A stretch of DNA of 15,337 nucleotides from Dehalococcoidia bacterium. GTDB lineage: Bacteria > Chloroflexota > Dehalococcoidia > Dehalococcoidales > DAOWKM01. Numbering within the stretch: the stretch's first letter is position 1; each line of letters starts with the position of its first letter. Both the position numbers and the translations under genes were made by a program. Positions 5,153-12,304 of this stretch are shown here, one piece after another. Location of the stretch: positions 1 through 15,337 of the forward strand of contig DAOWKM010000109.1 of NCBI GenBank assembly GCA_030643695.1, given 5' to 3'. The notes under the pieces were generated by a model, which ran no database searches, was not told the origin of the DNA, and was given only the letters and a program-made list of their open reading frames with translations.

Positions 5153-6937
5153 CTACTCTACGGTTACACTTTTGGCTAAGTTTCGTGGGAAGTCTATGGG
5201 ACAACCCCTCTGTTTAGCCGTGTAGTAAGCAAGTAGCTGTAGGGCTACAGTATTAACCACTGGTGAAAATATAGCATCAACCGGCGGCACAGTAATGACT
5301 GAATCGGCTAATTCCCTAATAGTCTCATTTCCCTCCTCAGCCAGTGCCACCACCGGCGACCCTCTAGCTTTGACCTCCTTAATATTGGTTAGCATAGCCT
5401 CATAGGTATTATCCTGAGCGACGATGGCAATAACTGGCGTATTTTTATCCAGTAAGGCAAAGGGACCATGCTTTAGCTCTCCGGCAGCATAGCCTTCAGC
5501 ATGAATATAGGAAATCTCCTTTAGCTTAAGCGCTCCCTCAAGGGCTACGGGAAAGCTTATACCTCTACCGGTAAAGAACGCATTCTCATACCTTGATAGA
5601 TACTTAGCACACTCCTTAATCCTATCCCCGTTATCCAATACCTGCTGAACCTTACTGGGCAGTTGTCTTAACCCCATAGTCAGGCTATCTAATCTCCTAG
5701 TGTCAATCCTAGAATAGGATAAGGCTAGCCAATATAATGCCATAAGCTGAGCCATAAAGCTCTTGGTAGCCGCCACACTTATTTCCGGACCAGCCCTGGT
5801 ATAAACAGTGTGGTCAGCAATTCGGCTGGCACTACTACCCACTACATTGGTAATAGCTATCACCCGGCACCCCACCCCCTTTAACCTCTTCATTGCTTTA
5901 AGCGTATCTGCCGTCTCGCCAGACTGGGTAATAACAATTGCCCCGGTTCCAGCTAGAGTCTGGGGATAGTAATTGAATTCAGAAGCTAGCTCAGCCCTCA
6001 CCAGAATTCCGACCAAATCCTCTACAATGTATTTCCCGACTAGGGCAGCATGATAGGAAGTGCCACAGGCTAATATGAGCATACCTTCCAGGTTGGTATC
6101 TGCCATTATGGCTAAATCGGCTACCGGCTCAGCCGCTGATACATATTCCCCGATGGTATTCCGTATCACTTTGGGCTGCTCATGAATCTCTTTAAGCATG
6201 AAGTGCTCATAGCCTCCCTTTTGAGCCTCTTCGGCACTCCACAAAATCTTATGCTCCTCCCTAGCAACCTCTACGCCCTCTTGCCTAATCTTTATGCTAT
6301 CCAGCGTGATAACCCCAACATCACCGTCCTCTAAATATATAACCCTATTGGTATAATCCAGTATTGCTGGCACATCCGAAGCAATGAAGTTCTCTCTGTC
6401 GCCTAGACCAATAATCAACGGGCTGTCCTTTCTAGCCACTACTAATTTGGACTCACCCGCCGCTAATACTATGATGGCATAAGAACCTTCCACATCGCAC
6501 AGGGCAGTTTCTACCGCTTTCCCTAAATCGCCATCATAATATTTCTCAATCAGGTGAGGGATTATCTCGGTATCTGTTTCCGAAACAAAATTATGCCCTT
6601 CAGCAATTAGCTGCTGTTTTAATAACAGAAAATTATTTATTATCCCATTGTGCACCACGGCAATCCTGCCCGAGCAATCAAGGTGGGGGTGAGCATTCAC
6701 CTGAGATGGCTCACCATGGGTTGCCCACCTAGTATGACCAATGCCGACCGTGCCACCAAGCTGTGGTATCACTTTAGTCAGTTCTCCCACCCTGCCGGCG
6801 TCTTTATGCACTTTAATGTTACCGGCAGCCACAGCGATACCGCAGGAATCATAGCCCCGGTATTCTAACTTACCCAAGGATGTAAGTAGAATGGGCTGGG
6901 CTTGCCTCTCTCCAATATAACCTACAATGCCACACAT
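5153..6937 (-). CDS. glmS: Glutamine-fructose-6-phosphate aminotransferase (isomerizing)
   Basis: Makes glucosamine-6-phosphate from fructose-6-phosphate and glutamine, the committed step to UDP-GlcNAc. The 594 residues match the family's ~600. The N-terminal class II glutaminase begins MCGIVGYIG with the nucleophile Cys2, and has HTRWATHG at 68-75, HNGIINN near 96-102 and SETDTE after it. Two SIS isomerase domains follow, with TSYHAALVGKY, ITQSGETADTL and AEGYAAGELKHGP. The C-terminus DFPRNLAKSVTVE is the conserved end that closes the active site. The ATG lies 2 nt after the stop of the preceding nucleotidyltransferase gene and has no clear ribosome site, so translational coupling is expected. 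No glmS ribozyme is visible: there is no room for one upstream. Confidence 0.97.
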   Translation of the reverse strand: MCGIVGYIGERQAQPILLTSLGKLEYRGYDSCGIAVAAGNIKVHKDAGRVGELTKVIPQLGGTVGIGHTRWATHGEPSQVNAHPHLDCSGRIAVVHNGIINNFLLLKQQLIAEGHNFVSETDTEIIPHLIEKYYDGDLGKAVETALCDVEGSYAIIVLAAGESKLVVARKDSPLIIGLGDRENFIASDVPAILDYTNRVIYLEDGDVGVITLDSIKIRQEGVEVAREEHKILWSAEEAQKGGYEHFMLKEIHEQPKVIRNTIGEYVSAAEPVADLAIMADTNLEGMLILACGTSYHAALVGKYIVEDLVGILVRAELASEFNYYPQTLAGTGAIVITQSGETADTLKAMKRLKGVGCRVIAITNVVGSSASRIADHTVYTRAGPEISVAATKSFMAQLMALYWLALSYSRIDTRRLDSLTMGLRQLPSKVQQVLDNGDRIKECAKYLSRYENAFFTGRGISFPVALEGALKLKEISYIHAEGYAAGELKHGPFALLDKNTPVIAIVAQDNTYEAMLTNIKEVKARGSPVVALAEEGNETIRELADSVITVPPVDAIFSPVVNTVALQLLAYYTAKQRGCPIDFPRNLAKSVTVE

Positions 6938-6939
6938 AA

Positions 6940-8115
6940 TTAAAATACCAGACTTCTATCAGGCAGCCTGCCACTAATCAGCTTCAGTGGTTGAACCTGA
7001 CTATAGTTACCGACAATAACTCCAGGCTGAGCAACTACACTATTGCCCAGGTTACAGCCCTCACCCAGCATCGCCCCTACATTCACCAGGTGATGCTCAT
7101 CATCAACTTTAACTTCAGTCTGGCTACTACAGGCGGTAAAGTGCCCGTTTATGATACAGCCTTTATCAATAACCGAGTCCTGTATAATACAACCGGGTCC
7201 AATATTAACATCGTTGCCGATAACGCTGTTCTTTATGTCACTAAATGGTGAGATAACCACATTGTTGCCGATACTAGTTGCCGGCAGGATGCATACACTG
7301 GGGCCTATGTCGCAGCCCTCCCCGATAACTACCGGGCCAACTATGTAAGAGTTAGACCGTATTACTGTATCCTTCCCCACTGAGACCAATCCCCTTACTG
7401 AAGCATCCGCCTCAATAGTGCCACCCAAGTTAGCCTGGATTTGGCGAAGAAGAGCATCATTAAGAGTTAATATATCCCACGGGTAGACCACATCAAGCCA
7501 GGTGCCATCCGTTTGCCGAGCATTAAGCCGCTTGCCCTGGGCAATCATCTTGTTTAAGGCATCAGGAATATCTAACTCTGATTCAATAAAGTTAAAAATT
7601 TGTTTACTAAAGGCATAAATGCCAGTACTAACCACATTGCTGGTAGCTTCTTTAGGCTTTTCCTCAATGCCCTTCACCACACCCTTGTCTATGGTCACCA
7701 CCCCATATCTAGACGGATTATCCACCCTCTTTACCAGCACTGCCTCAGGCTTCATAGTCAGGAAGTGGGCAATAGTATCAGCGGCAATCAGATTGTCTCC
7801 AGGCAGAACCAGAAATTCTTTCTCAGCTACAGCCTTAGCCTGAGCTAGAGCCTGGGCTGTACCTGATTGCCTTTCCTGAGTTACATAAGTTAGGTCAACA
7901 CCAAACTGTTCCCCCGAGCCCATATAATCAAATATCTGCTCCCGTCTGTAGCCGACGACGAGCACAATGTTACGGATACCATTTTGCGCCAGCGATTCAA
8001 CCATATACTGGAGTATCGGTTTATCAGCTACGGAAAGCATTGCCTTCGGCTTAGCCACAGTAAATGGTCTAAGCCTTTGCCCTTCACCTGCTGCCAGAAT
8101 TATTGCCTGCTTCAT
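6940..8115 (-). CDS. Sugar-1-phosphate nucleotidyltransferase with beta-helix domain, GlmU-like paralogue 2
   Basis: Two-domain protein of 391 residues. Residues 1-230 are a nucleotidyltransferase domain with the signature LAAGEGQRLRPFT (8-19), K22PK, PGDN at 105-108 and EEKP at 151-154. Residues ~235-391 are left-handed beta-helix hexapeptide repeats (for example VVIGEGCDIGPS). The start is ATG 8115, 10 nt after the upstream paralogue's stop with GGGGGAG just ahead; the longer frame to 8160 overlaps that paralogue and is not favoured. Compared with its tandem sibling, the stretch that should hold the acetyltransferase His-x2-Tyr reads P307-x2-I310, so GlcN-1-P acetylation is doubtful. It probably keeps uridylyl- or thymidylyltransferase activity on a sugar-1-phosphate. 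The substrate cannot be named from sequence; glucose-1-P or GlcNAc-1-P are the main candidates. Confidence 0.88.
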   Translation of the reverse strand: MKQAIILAAGEGQRLRPFTVAKPKAMLSVADKPILQYMVESLAQNGIRNIVLVVGYRREQIFDYMGSGEQFGVDLTYVTQERQSGTAQALAQAKAVAEKEFLVLPGDNLIAADTIAHFLTMKPEAVLVKRVDNPSRYGVVTIDKGVVKGIEEKPKEATSNVVSTGIYAFSKQIFNFIESELDIPDALNKMIAQGKRLNARQTDGTWLDVVYPWDILTLNDALLRQIQANLGGTIEADASVRGLVSVGKDTVIRSNSYIVGPVVIGEGCDIGPSVCILPATSIGNNVVISPFSDIKNSVIGNDVNIGPGCIIQDSVIDKGCIINGHFTACSSQTEVKVDDEHHLVNVGAMLGEGCNLGNSVVAQPGVIVGNYSQVQPLKLISGRLPDRSLVF

Positions 8116-8125
8116 AGCTCCCCCC

Positions 8126-9328
8126 TTATAGTATCCTTGAATGTGGCAAAATAACCCCACTGGCTATAGCCCCTGGTCCAATAAGGGTATCATTGCCAAT
8201 CAGACTACCCACATTGATACTGGCGTTAATCCCTGTTTCCACCCCATCCCCTATTATAGCCCCCAGCTTACGCCTTTTGGTAGCTATACCTGCCACCATT
8301 ATATCCTCTTTATCCAGCCTGAGATTGGCAATCTTGGTGCCTGAGCCAAAATTGCACCCTTCACCAATAATGCTGTCGCCAACATAGTTATGATGAGGAA
8401 CCTTAGTGCCCTTCATAATTATGGAGTTCTTGACCTCGGTAGCCGCGCCGATATGACAATTATCACCAATAGAGGTATAAGAGCGAATATAGCAGTTTGG
8501 TCCAATGTCACAATCCTGACCAATCATCACCGGACCAACTATATAGGAGCCCGACCTTACTACTGTACCTTTGCCAATAGAAACCTTCCCCTTCATCACT
8601 ACATTCTTTTCTACCTCACCCAAGTTTTGCGGCTTAATCCCACCAAGCAAAGATTCATTGGCGGGCAGTAAATCCCAGGGATAGCTAATGTCAAGCCAGT
8701 AGCTAATCTCCTGGTAAGAAACATACTCCTCATTATCTATCATTAACTGCAAGGAATCGGTTATCTCATACTCTCCCCGTGGCGATTTTGAGATTCGGGA
8801 TATGGCATCAAATATATCCGGAGTCAATAGATACAGACCAGCATTTGCCATACGGGAAGGAGGCTTCTCCACCTTCTCATAAATACGGACTACCTTGTCC
8901 CCTCTTAACTCAACTACCCCTAAATCCTCAGTATCCTCAACCGCGGCTACACTTACCGTATTATTACCCTTACCAGCCAATCTTTTAATGTCTTTTCGGC
9001 TAACAACAATATCCCCGTTTATCACCAAGAAATTCCCACTAATTAAACCTTTAACCATTTTAAGGGCATCAGCCGTACCCAACTGCCTCCTCTGGCTACA
9101 ATAATCTATAGTTACCCCCCACTTATCACCACTCCCAAAGTAATCACGCACCTGCTCATCGTGATAGCCAACAACGAAGATAAATTCTGTAATCCCGGCT
9201 CCCCTAGCTTCAATGAGCAAGTGCTCCAGGATAGGCTTATTGGCTATCGGCAGCATTACCTTGGGTCTGGTGTAGGTAAGAGGGCGCATCCGGCTCCCTT
9301 CCCCAGCAGCTAAAATAATTGCCTTCAA
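8126..9328 (-). CDS. glmU: Bifunctional GlmU-like GlcNAc-1-P uridyltransferase / GlcN-1-P acetyltransferase, paralogue 1
   Basis: Likely performs the last two steps to UDP-GlcNAc. It has 400 residues, shorter than E. coli GlmU (~456), and resembles the archaeal bifunctional type. The nucleotidyltransferase domain has LAAGEGSRMRPLTYTRPK at 6-23, NGD at 104-106 and NAGLY at 162-166. The C-terminal left-handed beta-helix runs from about 245. In it, KNSIIMKGTKVPHHNYVGDS at 300-319 followed by GCNFGSGT and AN (to 335) matches the GlmU acetyltransferase signature, with H312 and Y315 as likely active-site residues. The TTG start at 9328 has AAGGAGG 5 nt upstream and leads straight into the nucleotide-binding motif. 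It stands between a repeat-bearing gap after glmM and its own paralogue, inside a glmM-glmU-glmU-like-glmS set, which strongly supports the pathway assignment. Confidence 0.9.
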   Translation of the reverse strand: MKAIILAAGEGSRMRPLTYTRPKVMLPIANKPILEHLLIEARGAGITEFIFVVGYHDEQVRDYFGSGDKWGVTIDYCSQRRQLGTADALKMVKGLISGNFLVINGDIVVSRKDIKRLAGKGNNTVSVAAVEDTEDLGVVELRGDKVVRIYEKVEKPPSRMANAGLYLLTPDIFDAISRISKSPRGEYEITDSLQLMIDNEEYVSYQEISYWLDISYPWDLLPANESLLGGIKPQNLGEVEKNVVMKGKVSIGKGTVVRSGSYIVGPVMIGQDCDIGPNCYIRSYTSIGDNCHIGAATEVKNSIIMKGTKVPHHNYVGDSIIGEGCNFGSGTKIANLRLDKEDIMVAGIATKRRKLGAIIGDGVETGINASINVGSLIGNDTLIGPGAIASGVILPHSRIL

Positions 9329-9352
9329 TTATTCCTCCTTACTTCGTTTCCC

Positions 9353-9453
9353 TGTCATTGCGAGCGAAGCGAAGCAATCCCTTTTTAGAGATTGCGGAGC
9401 CTGTTCCGAGCCTGTCCAGAGATTGCTTCGGGACTCTGTCCCTCGCAATGACA
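9353..9453. repeat. MITE-like palindromic intergenic repeat
   Basis: A 101-bp element bounded by perfect 12-bp terminal inverted repeats (TGTCATTGCGAG at 9353-9364, CTCGCAATGACA at 9442-9453). A second inner inverted pair is GAAGCAATC at 9371-9379 and GATTGCTTC at 9421-9429, so the RNA could fold as a long imperfect hairpin. A spare arm, CTCGCAATGACG, lies outside at 9471-9482, as if a second copy had been partly lost. From memory, repeats with the 'cattgcgagcgaagcgaagcaatc' core are dispersed in many anaerobe genomes, including Chloroflexota and Deltaproteobacteria. It encodes no transposase and fills most of the 188-bp gap between glmM and glmU. Confidence 0.85.
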
Positions 9454-9470
9454 GGTGAGGAATCACGCTC

Positions 9471-9482
9471 CTCGCAATGACG
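9471..9482. repeat. Isolated extra arm of the palindromic repeat
   Basis: CTCGCAATGACG repeats 11 of the 12 bases of the element's right end, 17 bp beyond it. It probably records a partial second copy or an internal deletion within a tandem pair. Confidence 0.65.
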
Positions 9483-9516
9483 TGCAAGGTAGTAAAGCCA
9501 AGTTGCATTTCAATCA

Positions 9517-10809
9517 CTATTTTTGGGACTCCATACACTCCTTGATTGCCCTGATGCCATCATCATATAGCTGATGCACTCGTGCTTCGCTCTTTGCCTC
9601 CGCGGTTACCCTTATTTTGGGCTCGGTGCCTGAGGCTCTAACCAGCAGCCAGCCATCTTCAAAGTCCAGTTTAATGCCATCAACATTGCTTACCGATAGT
9701 GACTCCATAGTTAACAATTGCCTTTCTAACTCAGATACCACTACCCCTTTACTAGTGATGCTACCCCTGAGCAGTGGGTAATAAGGTATGTCATTAACCA
9801 ATAGCGATAACTTCCGCCGGCTAGCCATAGCGGCAACCTGAGCAGCAGCATAAATGCCATCGGGACATAGCGAGATATTAGGGAAGACCCAGCTTCCTGA
9901 CGGCTCACCACCAAACCTCCCCCCCCGTTTCAGTTCCTCAGATACATAGGTATCCCCCACTCTGGTTCTAGTAACCTTAAACCCCATTTCATCAATCACC
10001 ATAGAAGCGTCTATGGTAGTAACTATCTCTTTTGCCCCTACCTCCTGAGCCAAAAGTATCATCAGCTTATCCCCGGAAACAAACCTACCTCTATCATCCA
10101 CCACCATCATCCGGTCACCATCCCCATCATGGGCAATGCCCAAATCAGCACCAATCTCCCTTGTTGCCCGTATTAAATCTCCCAGATTAGCCTCAGTTGG
10201 CTCAGCATCGTGAGGAAAGAACCCACTGGGGTAACAGTGCAAGGCTTTCACATTGCAGCCCAGCTTCTTTAGTAAATAAGGAGTGGCTACAGAGGCAGCA
10301 CCACAGCCACAATCCACTACTATCTTAAGCCTCAATCTAGTGGGAAAATCCGGTATTATACGCTCAATATGCTTCTCAATTGCTCCATTATAGATACCAC
10401 TGCTCTTAATCTCATCCCACCGAGCAGCAGGAAAGGAGGCACCTAAAATCATTTCCTCTATCTGCTTCTGCTGGTAAGAATTAAAGGCTGAGCCATCCGG
10501 GTTCAGAAGCTTTATGCCATTATATTCGGCAGGATTATGTGAAGCAGTAATCATTGCCCCAGCATCAAACTCTTTAGCAGCCAAGGCAAGCGTTGGTGTC
10601 GGCGTAACCCCAGCATCATAACTCTTAGAACCGGCAGCCAGCAATCCCGAGATGAAAGCATGCTTCAGAGCATCACTAGAGGTTCTGGTATCACCGCCCA
10701 CCACTACATTGCGGTAAACCTTGCCCACTGCCAGCCCAACCTTCAGTACTAGCTGGACTAGGTTGCCATCAGCAACACCTCGTATTCCCGATGTCCCAAA
10801 TAGTGGCAT
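9517..10809 (-). CDS. glmM: Phosphoglucosamine mutase-type phosphohexomutase
   Basis: Alpha-D-phosphohexomutase of 430 residues, expected to convert GlcN-6-P to GlcN-1-P between GlmS and GlmU. All four family sites are present: TASHNP with the phospho-acceptor Ser90, the metal loop DGDGDR at 228-233, the sugar loop GGEPSG at 300-305 and the phosphate site RASGTEPKIR at 391-400. The sugar loop GGEPSG is more like archaeal GlmM and phosphomannomutases than the GGEQSG of typical bacterial GlmM, so phosphomannomutase/phosphoglucomutase activity is possible. The glmU and glmS neighbours favour GlmM. The ATG at 10809 begins FGTSGIRG at once and has no ribosome site; a strong promoter only 9 nt upstream suggests a near-leaderless transcript. 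It is the first gene of the minus-strand run. Confidence 0.93.
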   Translation of the reverse strand: MPLFGTSGIRGVADGNLVQLVLKVGLAVGKVYRNVVVGGDTRTSSDALKHAFISGLLAAGSKSYDAGVTPTPTLALAAKEFDAGAMITASHNPAEYNGIKLLNPDGSAFNSYQQKQIEEMILGASFPAARWDEIKSSGIYNGAIEKHIERIIPDFPTRLRLKIVVDCGCGAASVATPYLLKKLGCNVKALHCYPSGFFPHDAEPTEANLGDLIRATREIGADLGIAHDGDGDRMMVVDDRGRFVSGDKLMILLAQEVGAKEIVTTIDASMVIDEMGFKVTRTRVGDTYVSEELKRGGRFGGEPSGSWVFPNISLCPDGIYAAAQVAAMASRRKLSLLVNDIPYYPLLRGSITSKGVVVSELERQLLTMESLSVSNVDGIKLDFEDGWLLVRASGTEPKIRVTAEAKSEARVHQLYDDGIRAIKECMESQK

Positions 10810-10818
10810 ATTATGTTG

Positions 10819-10847
10819 ATTTTAGCTATCGTCAATCTAGATGTCAA
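10819..10847 (-). promoter_or_regulatory. Sigma70-type promoter of glmM with near-leaderless start
   Basis: On the minus strand, TTGACA (10842-10847) and TAAAAT (10819-10824) are separated by exactly 17 bp. Start of transcription would be expected about 10812, only ~3 nt before the glmM ATG, and no Shine-Dalgarno is present. A second TTGAC lies inside the spacer. Confidence 0.75.
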
Positions 10848-10872
10848 TTAGGTAATATGAGGGCTCTCTTCA

Positions 10873-10901
10873 TTGACATATTAAAGTCAAGGCGTTACCA
10901 T
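10873..10901 (+). promoter_or_regulatory. Promoter of the thioredoxin operon
   Basis: TTGACA (10873-10878) and TACCAT (10896-10901) are separated by 17 bp; the -10 matches consensus at four of six positions. It would give a leader of about 30 nt containing GAGGAG and AAAGG ahead of the ATG at 10939. The -35 is one half of the inverted pair TTGAC-n8-GTCAA (10873-10890), a possible operator. Confidence 0.6.
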
Positions 10902-10938
10902 AAAGGCACAAATTCAAAGTCTAGAGGAGATAAAGGTA

Positions 10939-11256
10939 ATGGTAAAGAATGTTACCGACCAAGATTTTGAACAGGAGGTTATAAAATCTACCCTGCCGGT
11001 GTTGGTCGACCTATGGGCACCCTGGTGCCGACCCTGTTGGATGGTTGCTCCTGTCGTTGACAAATTGGCGGAAAGGTATGACGGCAGATTCAAGTTCTGC
11101 CGACTGAATATTGATGAGAGTCCGCAAACAGCCGCCAAATACAGAATTATGTCCATACCGACCCTAATGTTTTTCAAGGATGGAAAGGCAGTGGACACCG
11201 TTATCGGCGCCGTGCCAGAGCGAGTCCTCCAGCCAAAAATTGAAGAGCTTCTTTAG
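10939..11256 (+). CDS. trxA: Thioredoxin with CRPC active site
   Basis: Cytosolic thioredoxin-fold protein of 105 residues, the usual size. The fold landmarks are normal: VLVDLWAPWC, cis-Pro74 in SIPT, and FFKDGKAVDTVIGA. The active site is W29-C30-R31-P32-C33-W34 where thioredoxins almost always have WCGPCR; Gly31 and Arg34 of the standard motif are replaced by Arg and Trp. A bulky, charged residue between the cysteines should shift the redox potential and partner choice, so the protein may be a specialised reductase and not the housekeeping thioredoxin. A further Cys is present at 54. It starts a plus-strand group with a J-domain protein and a methyltransferase. The ATG follows AAAGG closely, with GGAG 10 nt upstream. 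Confidence 0.95.
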   Translation: MVKNVTDQDFEQEVIKSTLPVLVDLWAPWCRPCWMVAPVVDKLAERYDGRFKFCRLNIDESPQTAAKYRIMSIPTLMFFKDGKAVDTVIGAVPERVLQPKIEELL

Positions 11257-11280
11257 ATTGTCATTGAAGGAACTAAGGGT

Positions 11281-11583
11281 ATGACAAATTTTGAAGAGAT
11301 AAGTGAAGCTCGAAAACTACTGGGGTTAGGTGAGACAGCAACACTGAAAGAAATAAAACAGGCTTACAAGAGAATGGCCCTTCGTTATCACCCTGATACC
11401 AGCAGTGGCGAAAACAATGCACAATGTGAAGAAATGATGAAGAAATTGAACTGGGCACATAAACTGCTTACGGAGTATTGCGCCCATTATAAATACTCCT
11501 TCACCGAGGATGATGTGGCAAGAACATATCCTTACGATGAGTATGTCAGAAAATACCATCAAGGCTGGTTTGAGGGCATCTAA
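11281..11583 (+). CDS. Small J-domain (DnaJ-like) protein
   Basis: A 100-residue protein that is mostly a J-domain: helix I (ARKLLGLGETATLKEIKQAYKRMALRYHPD, with the HPD tripeptide at 37-39) and a later helix around EEMMKKLNWAHKLLTEY. The Gly/Phe and zinc-finger regions of DnaJ are missing. The last ~28 residues (from KYSFTEDD to YHQGWFEGI) are aromatic-rich and of unknown role. It should stimulate an Hsp70 (DnaK) on a particular client, perhaps at the thioredoxin or methyltransferase step, but the client cannot be read from sequence. The gene begins 24 nt after trxA with AAGGA about 9 nt upstream and ends 6 nt before the methyltransferase, indicating one transcript. Confidence 0.88.
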   Translation: MTNFEEISEARKLLGLGETATLKEIKQAYKRMALRYHPDTSSGENNAQCEEMMKKLNWAHKLLTEYCAHYKYSFTEDDVARTYPYDEYVRKYHQGWFEGI

Positions 11584-11589
11584 TTAAGA

Positions 11590-12258
11590 ATGGGCTTTGA
11601 TGTCAGTGTAGCCGCCGAGTACGACCGATGGTATCAACAGCCCCAAGGGCAATATGCCGATGCCCTAGAAAGGGAGCTTTTCCAGAGGCTGGTACAGCCC
11701 CAACAAGGACAGAGTCTGCTTGAGATTGGCTGCGGAACCGGGCATAACCTAGAATTCTTCAGGGAGTTGGGGCTTGATGTTACCGGTATTGACCCTTCTG
11801 AGCCTATGCTCCAAGTGGCAGCCAGAAGGCTTGGACCCGGAGCTAAGCTCATCCTAGGAAAAGCCAATGGACTCAATTTTGATGATAACTCTTTTGATAT
11901 TGTAGCCCTGATTACCATACTGGAGTTTATCCCCGACCCGGCAGGCGCCCTAAAGGAGGCAGTCCGAGTATCCCGAGAGAGGGTATACATCGGAGCCTTA
12001 AATAAAGCCTCTATCCTCGGGGTAACCCGCAGGGTTAAGGGCAAATTCAGGAAGAGCATCTATAACCAAGCCAGGTTTTATACCATCCGGGAAATAGAAG
12101 GAATGATGAAAGGAGCAGTAGATAGAGCCTCTATCACCTGGGAGAGTGCACTGTTCTTCCCCCTGGGATGGCATCGGTATTGTCACCAGATAGACCGCTT
12201 TCTTTCCTTTAAAAGAAATCCTTTCGGTGCCTTCTTGGGTATCTGCATCACCAGATAG
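11590..12258 (+). CDS. Class I SAM-dependent methyltransferase, substrate unknown
   Basis: Rossmann-fold methyltransferase of 222 residues. Motif I is LLEIGCGTGHN (E45 to G51), motif II has the acidic ribose-binding D68 in VTGIDPSEPML, and the motif IV region is NSFDIVALITILEFIPDP around 100-116. This resembles the UbiE/BioC-like Methyltransf_11 group. The C-terminal third (RFYTIREIEGMM and ALFFPLGWHRY) is typical of small-molecule members and shows no RNA-binding domain. The substrate is not evident. It lies 6 nt after the J-domain gene with little ribosome site of its own, so coupling is likely, and it ends at a hairpin shared with a convergent gene. Confidence 0.88.
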   Translation: MGFDVSVAAEYDRWYQQPQGQYADALERELFQRLVQPQQGQSLLEIGCGTGHNLEFFRELGLDVTGIDPSEPMLQVAARRLGPGAKLILGKANGLNFDDNSFDIVALITILEFIPDPAGALKEAVRVSRERVYIGALNKASILGVTRRVKGKFRKSIYNQARFYTIREIEGMMKGAVDRASITWESALFFPLGWHRYCHQIDRFLSFKRNPFGAFLGICITR

Positions 12259-12271
12259 TAAATGGCTGGTT

Positions 12272-12295
12272 TTACTGGCAATGGTAAGCCAGTAA
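12272..12295. terminator. Bidirectional hairpin between convergent genes
   Basis: TTACTGGC-aatggtaa-GCCAGTAA is a perfect 8-bp stem with an 8-nt loop, in the 46-bp gap between the methyltransferase (+) and the nuclease (-). There is no long T-run on either strand, so termination strength is uncertain, but placement and symmetry suit a shared terminator. Confidence 0.6.
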
Positions 12296-12304
12296 TCATA
12301 TAGT

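Noticed and set aside
5049..6940. A glmS ribozyme upstream of glmS
   Set aside because: Only 2 nt separate glmS from the preceding gene, so there is no room for the ribozyme.
6940..8160. Longer start for the second GlmU-like gene at 8160
   Set aside because: It would overlap the upstream paralogue by 35 nt with a non-conserved 15-residue extension; ATG 8115 has a strong ribosome site and starts at the family's normal N-terminus.
9329..9538. A 69-residue open frame covering the glmM-glmU gap
   Set aside because: It translates the palindromic repeat; the LSLRGTE and RDCFASLAMTG peptides are the usual false product of this repeat type.
11634..12059. A 141-residue open frame antisense to the methyltransferase
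   Set aside because: It is a shadow of the clear SAM methyltransferase on the plus strand and has no ribosome site or motifs.
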